From the NCBI GenBank assembly GCA_017453085.1, contig JAFTKV010000129.1, positions 1-8,816 of the forward strand: a DNA stretch of 8,816 bases. Direction: 5' to 3'. This DNA comes from Clostridia bacterium (GTDB lineage: Bacteria; Bacillota; Clostridia; Oscillospirales; CAG-272). Of the stretch, positions 6,226 to 8,816 are shown piece by piece (position 1 is the first letter of the stretch; every line of letters starts with the position of its first letter). Position numbers and translations under genes: made by a program. A model generated the notes under the pieces. The model made no database searches, was not told the origin of the DNA, and worked only from the letters and a program-made list of their open reading frames with translations.

Positions 6226-6265
6226 GGTCTCAAGCACATTCCCATTATTTTGATTTGGAGGAATT

Positions 6266-8590
6266 ATGAAACTGTTACAAAAAATCGTTCCGATTGCACT
6301 TGCGCTGGTTCTGTGCCTCTTTTTCGTCATCTCGATCGTTGATACCGAGGAGACCGTGAAAGAGACTAATTTCAGCCGGGACAACATTCAGACCCATCTG
6401 GATCATTTCACCGAAAACGGTCCCCGCTCCATCGCCGACACCGAGGCGAACGCCGCTATGCTGGATTACATCGCCGCATCGCTGGAGAGCTACGGCCTGG
6501 TGAATGAGGACACCACCGCCGCGCCCGCCTACGTCCGTCAGGATCTGGTGGCCAAGGACACCGAATACCAGAACTGGTATCTGCAGAACATCATCGTCCA
6601 CATCCCCGCAAACTCCGATCCCACCGGCGACGCCGTGATGTTTATGGGACATATCGACTCGGTTCCCATGGGCCCCGGCGCATCCGACGACGGCGTTGCC
6701 TGCGCAGTGATGCTGGAGGCGATCCGCTACTATACCGACAGGATCGCGGACGGCTACAAGCTTCAAAACGATCTGGTCTTCTGCTTCGTCAACGGAGAGG
6801 AGTACGGTATGTACGGCTCTTCTGCCTTCATGGAGGAGTTCAAGGGCTTTCACAATATCGTGGATCGGATCAAGTTCGGCACCAATCTGGAGTCCCGCGG
6901 CACCTCGGGCACGCTGATCATGTTCGAGACCGGCAAGAACAATTACAATACCGTCAAGCTCTTCTCCGAGGTCAACGAGAACGTCTTCACCTGCTCCATC
7001 GCCACCATGGTCTACGACATGATGCCCAACTACACCGACTTCACCAACTTCAAGGAAGTCTATCAGGGCGTGAACATGGCAAATATCACCGGCGGTGAGA
7101 ATTATCACACCCAGAACGACAGCTTCGAGAACGTGGGCAAGGTCTACGTCTCCCAGCAGGCACAGATCGTGGACGGGCTCATCGACCGCCTGTCCTCCTA
7201 CGAGCTGGATCGCCTCTACGATGCGGATGAGTCTGCGATCTTCTTCTCCTATCTGAACCTGACCACCGTGGTCTACGATCACACCGTATCCGTGGTGCTG
7301 GCGGTGCTGGGCATCCTGCTGCTGCTTGCCAATATCGTCCTGTCGGTAGTCAACAAGCAGAAAAATCTGAAGAAGACCGCGCTGGGCTTTGTCACCATCG
7401 TGGCAGGTCTTGCCTTGTCTGCCGCCGCTGCCTTTATTTGCTACTATCTCTTCCAGTATATTGCCGTTCTCTTCGGCACCATCGACATCCATATGGTAGG
7501 CACCATCACCTACTCCAACATCACCATCGTAGTGGGCATCGGTCTGCTGACGCTGGCAATGACTGCGCTGGCCGTCCATATCGCCTGCAAGAAGCTGAAG
7601 ATCGAGGGCAGAGACATTACCCGTGCCTTTGCCTATCTCCACGTGTTCCTGGGCATCGTACTTTCCTTCGTGCTCCCCGATGCCGGCTACCTGTTCATGT
7701 TCAGCGGCCTTCTTTTGATGGCCAACGAGCTGGCGGTGACGCTGCTGAAGAAGTCGGGCTACGAAAAGCTTCATCTGGAGCTCTTGGTGACTGCGCTGTA
7801 TTTCCCCATCATCGTGCCCATCATCTTCCTGGCCACCTCTGCGCTGGGACTGACTATGGCGTACGTGTACGGTCTGGTGTTTGCGCTGGCGATCTTTGAC
7901 ATTGCCGTTTGCGTCGCACCGCTGTGCAAGTATCTGTCTGTCCGCTCGCTGATCCGCGCCACTCGCAGAAAGGACGCCGCCGTTCCCGCTGTCGAGGGTG
8001 TGTGCCACATCCTGACCGCAAGCCTTGTCATCTTCCTGTGCGTTTGTCTGGCAAAGCCCAACGCATCGGTGAACCTGCAGGGCAAGCAGAATCTGGCCAA
8101 GCTCCCCTACGACGACGCCCTGGTTTACGTCGTGGACGAGGAGGCGGGCGATGAATACCGCATCTATGACCTGAACGCCTACTCTGCGCTGGAGGCATAC
8201 GCTCCCGAGATGGAGTATGCGGGTGAATATTACGTGGGCGAGGGCAAGGCGCAGAGCGTTGCCAATTCCATCCTCTCTACCGCTGAGGGCAACGTCCTCA
8301 CCGTGCAGAAGACCGACGAGGCGTCCACCGTTTATCTGGTCTTCGGAGAGGGCAATGCCACCTCCATCACCGTGGACGACGGCAAGACGCAGAACACCTA
8401 CGACATCGAGGCGGGCTTCATCTTCACCATCCATTCGGATTGCACCGTCACCGTAAACGGTGGCAGCATCGCCTTCGAATACCGCGAGGTGATCCGTGAC
8501 TACGAGTCTCTGATCCCCGCCGCCTACGCCGAGGATGACGAGCAGCTTCACTTCAACCTGTGGTTGACCCGCAACGTCACGCTTGGCTGA
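6266..8590 (+). CDS. Polytopic membrane M28 metallopeptidase (ERMP1-like layout)
   Basis: The 774-residue protein joins a zinc aminopeptidase-type domain to a multi-span membrane region. After an N-terminal helix (about 7-25), the M28 domain spans about 38-310 and every expected residue is visible: zinc ligand His129 and adjacent Asp131 (GHIDS), bridging Asp141 (GASDDG), base Glu178 and ligand Glu179 (NGEEYG), Glu209 (NLESRG) and His281 (NYHTQND). About eight hydrophobic helices follow (roughly 340-362, 375-403, 418-440, 453-470, 474-494, 504-525, 527-553, 578-597). A C-terminal soluble domain (about 600-774) has beta-rich segments. By topology the peptidase and tail domains should face outside. 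This layout recalls eukaryotic ERMP1 and vacuolar Pff1. It should cleave N-terminal residues from peptides, but the substrate is unknown. The gene is single, with its own promoter and terminator. Confidence 0.9.
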   Translation: MKLLQKIVPIALALVLCLFFVISIVDTEETVKETNFSRDNIQTHLDHFTENGPRSIADTEANAAMLDYIAASLESYGLVNEDTTAAPAYVRQDLVAKDTEYQNWYLQNIIVHIPANSDPTGDAVMFMGHIDSVPMGPGASDDGVACAVMLEAIRYYTDRIADGYKLQNDLVFCFVNGEEYGMYGSSAFMEEFKGFHNIVDRIKFGTNLESRGTSGTLIMFETGKNNYNTVKLFSEVNENVFTCSIATMVYDMMPNYTDFTNFKEVYQGVNMANITGGENYHTQNDSFENVGKVYVSQQAQIVDGLIDRLSSYELDRLYDADESAIFFSYLNLTTVVYDHTVSVVLAVLGILLLLANIVLSVVNKQKNLKKTALGFVTIVAGLALSAAAAFICYYLFQYIAVLFGTIDIHMVGTITYSNITIVVGIGLLTLAMTALAVHIACKKLKIEGRDITRAFAYLHVFLGIVLSFVLPDAGYLFMFSGLLLMANELAVTLLKKSGYEKLHLELLVTALYFPIIVPIIFLATSALGLTMAYVYGLVFALAIFDIAVCVAPLCKYLSVRSLIRATRRKDAAVPAVEGVCHILTASLVIFLCVCLAKPNASVNLQGKQNLAKLPYDDALVYVVDEEAGDEYRIYDLNAYSALEAYAPEMEYAGEYYVGEGKAQSVANSILSTAEGNVLTVQKTDEASTVYLVFGEGNATSITVDDGKTQNTYDIEAGFIFTIHSDCTVTVNGGSIAFEYREVIRDYESLIPAAYAEDDEQLHFNLWLTRNVTLG

Positions 8591-8605
8591 TCCGATTCAC
8601 AAACT

Positions 8606-8635
8606 AAAAATCCCGACCGTTCGGTCGGGATTTTT
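8606..8635 (+). terminator. Rho-independent terminator after the M28 peptidase gene
   Basis: A perfect 13-base-pair stem (8606-8618 with 8623-8635) closes a 4-base loop (GTTC). It has a GC-rich core TCCCGACC/GGTCGGGA and ends in TTTTT (8631-8635). It starts 15 bases after the stop codon. The A-run on the left (8606-8610) makes it bidirectional in principle. Confidence 0.92.
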
Positions 8636-8637
8636 CT

Positions 8638-8816
8638 GTGAAGATATAGTTGGCCGCAGTAGCGAGAGGAGGGAAAGAGATCGGATATCACCGTCCATTC
8701 CCTTGGCGCAGGCAACGTGCGCATCGATCCGACCTGTAGGGATCGACGTCCTCGACTGTCCGTTCCAAACGGTTATCGCCGCCCGTTCCCTCGGTGCGAT
8801 ATGTTCGCCGCACCCA
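8638..8816 (+). repeat. Partial dispersed repeat, diverged copy of the 3530-3720 family
   Basis: No gene is supported here. The segment opens with GTGAAGATATAGTTGG (8638-8653), matching 3530-3545 at 13 of 16 bases, again right after a terminator. It carries GTAGGG (8736-8741) in the same relative place as GTAGGGG at 3607-3613. It continues with 8761-8797, which matches 3631-3667 at 29 of 37 positions. The palindrome after GTAGGG is decayed in this copy (only TCGA at 8743-8746 and 8752-8755). A 6-base stem, GGTGCG (8793-8798) with CGCACC (8809-8814), lies at the end. The rest of the element probably continues beyond the window. Confidence 0.6.

Noticed and set aside
6067..6387. A 107-residue N-terminal extension of the CotH-family protein
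   Set aside because: It would begin inside the M28 peptidase gene on the opposite strand, run through both promoters, and bury the lipoprotein signal peptide that starts at 6066.
6275..8551. 758-codon minus-strand open frame opposite the M28 peptidase gene
   Set aside because: The Asp/His/Gln/Gly-rich composition is typical of an antisense shadow, and the plus strand carries a complete M28 active site, promoter, ribosome site and terminator.
8641..8816. Start of a further gene or RNA at the right edge
   Set aside because: No open frame with a ribosome site and no tRNA- or rRNA-like sequence is visible; similarity to 3530-3667 explains the segment as a repeat.

Overview
This is a chromosomal segment of about 55% GC from what looks like an uncultured gut Clostridia, probably Oscillospirales. 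The support is the mix of genes (a PdaA-type muramic-lactam deacetylase, a CotH-family surface lipoprotein and a NatAB-type ABC exporter), the strong sigma-A promoters, and short GTAGGGG-type palindromic repeats between genes. The lineage is an inference from style; no marker gene is present.

Five protein genes fill the window. On the minus strand, natA (1289-2071) and natB (135-1292) form a two-gene ABC exporter operon. It has a consensus promoter at 2103-2131, a 4-base ATGA overlap between the genes, and a hairpin terminator at 83-115. Divergent from it, a pdaA-like lipoprotein deacetylase (2375-3472, plus strand) has its own extended -10 promoter. The 303-base divergent gap holds five perfect tandem copies (plus one decayed copy) of a 15-base palindromic unit. 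Convergent with pdaA is a minus-strand gene for a secreted CotH-kinase-fold lipoprotein (3841-6066). Divergent from that is a plus-strand gene for a polytopic membrane M28 peptidase (6266-8590), which ends at a strong terminator (8606-8635).

Four of the five products are predicted to be membrane-bound or exported: the permease, two lipoproteins and the membrane peptidase. The fifth is the ATPase of the permease. The theme is cell envelope and export, but apart from natAB there is no operon tying them together.

The most unusual content is in the gaps. (1) The tandem palindromic array sits between two divergent promoters. (2) The pdaA/cotH convergent gap is built as a nested inverted structure. 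Two arms of about 55 bases, in opposite orientation, each carry a terminator hairpin, and they flank a 117-base core that has 10-base perfect inverted ends (CCCGTAGGGG). (3) Pieces of the same core family recur at both window edges (1-55 and 8731-8816), always on the downstream side of a gene. I saw no RNA gene, CRISPR array, transposase or phage gene. I cannot point to a clearly new biochemical system; the repeat architecture and the bacterial ERMP1-like peptidase deserve the closest look.
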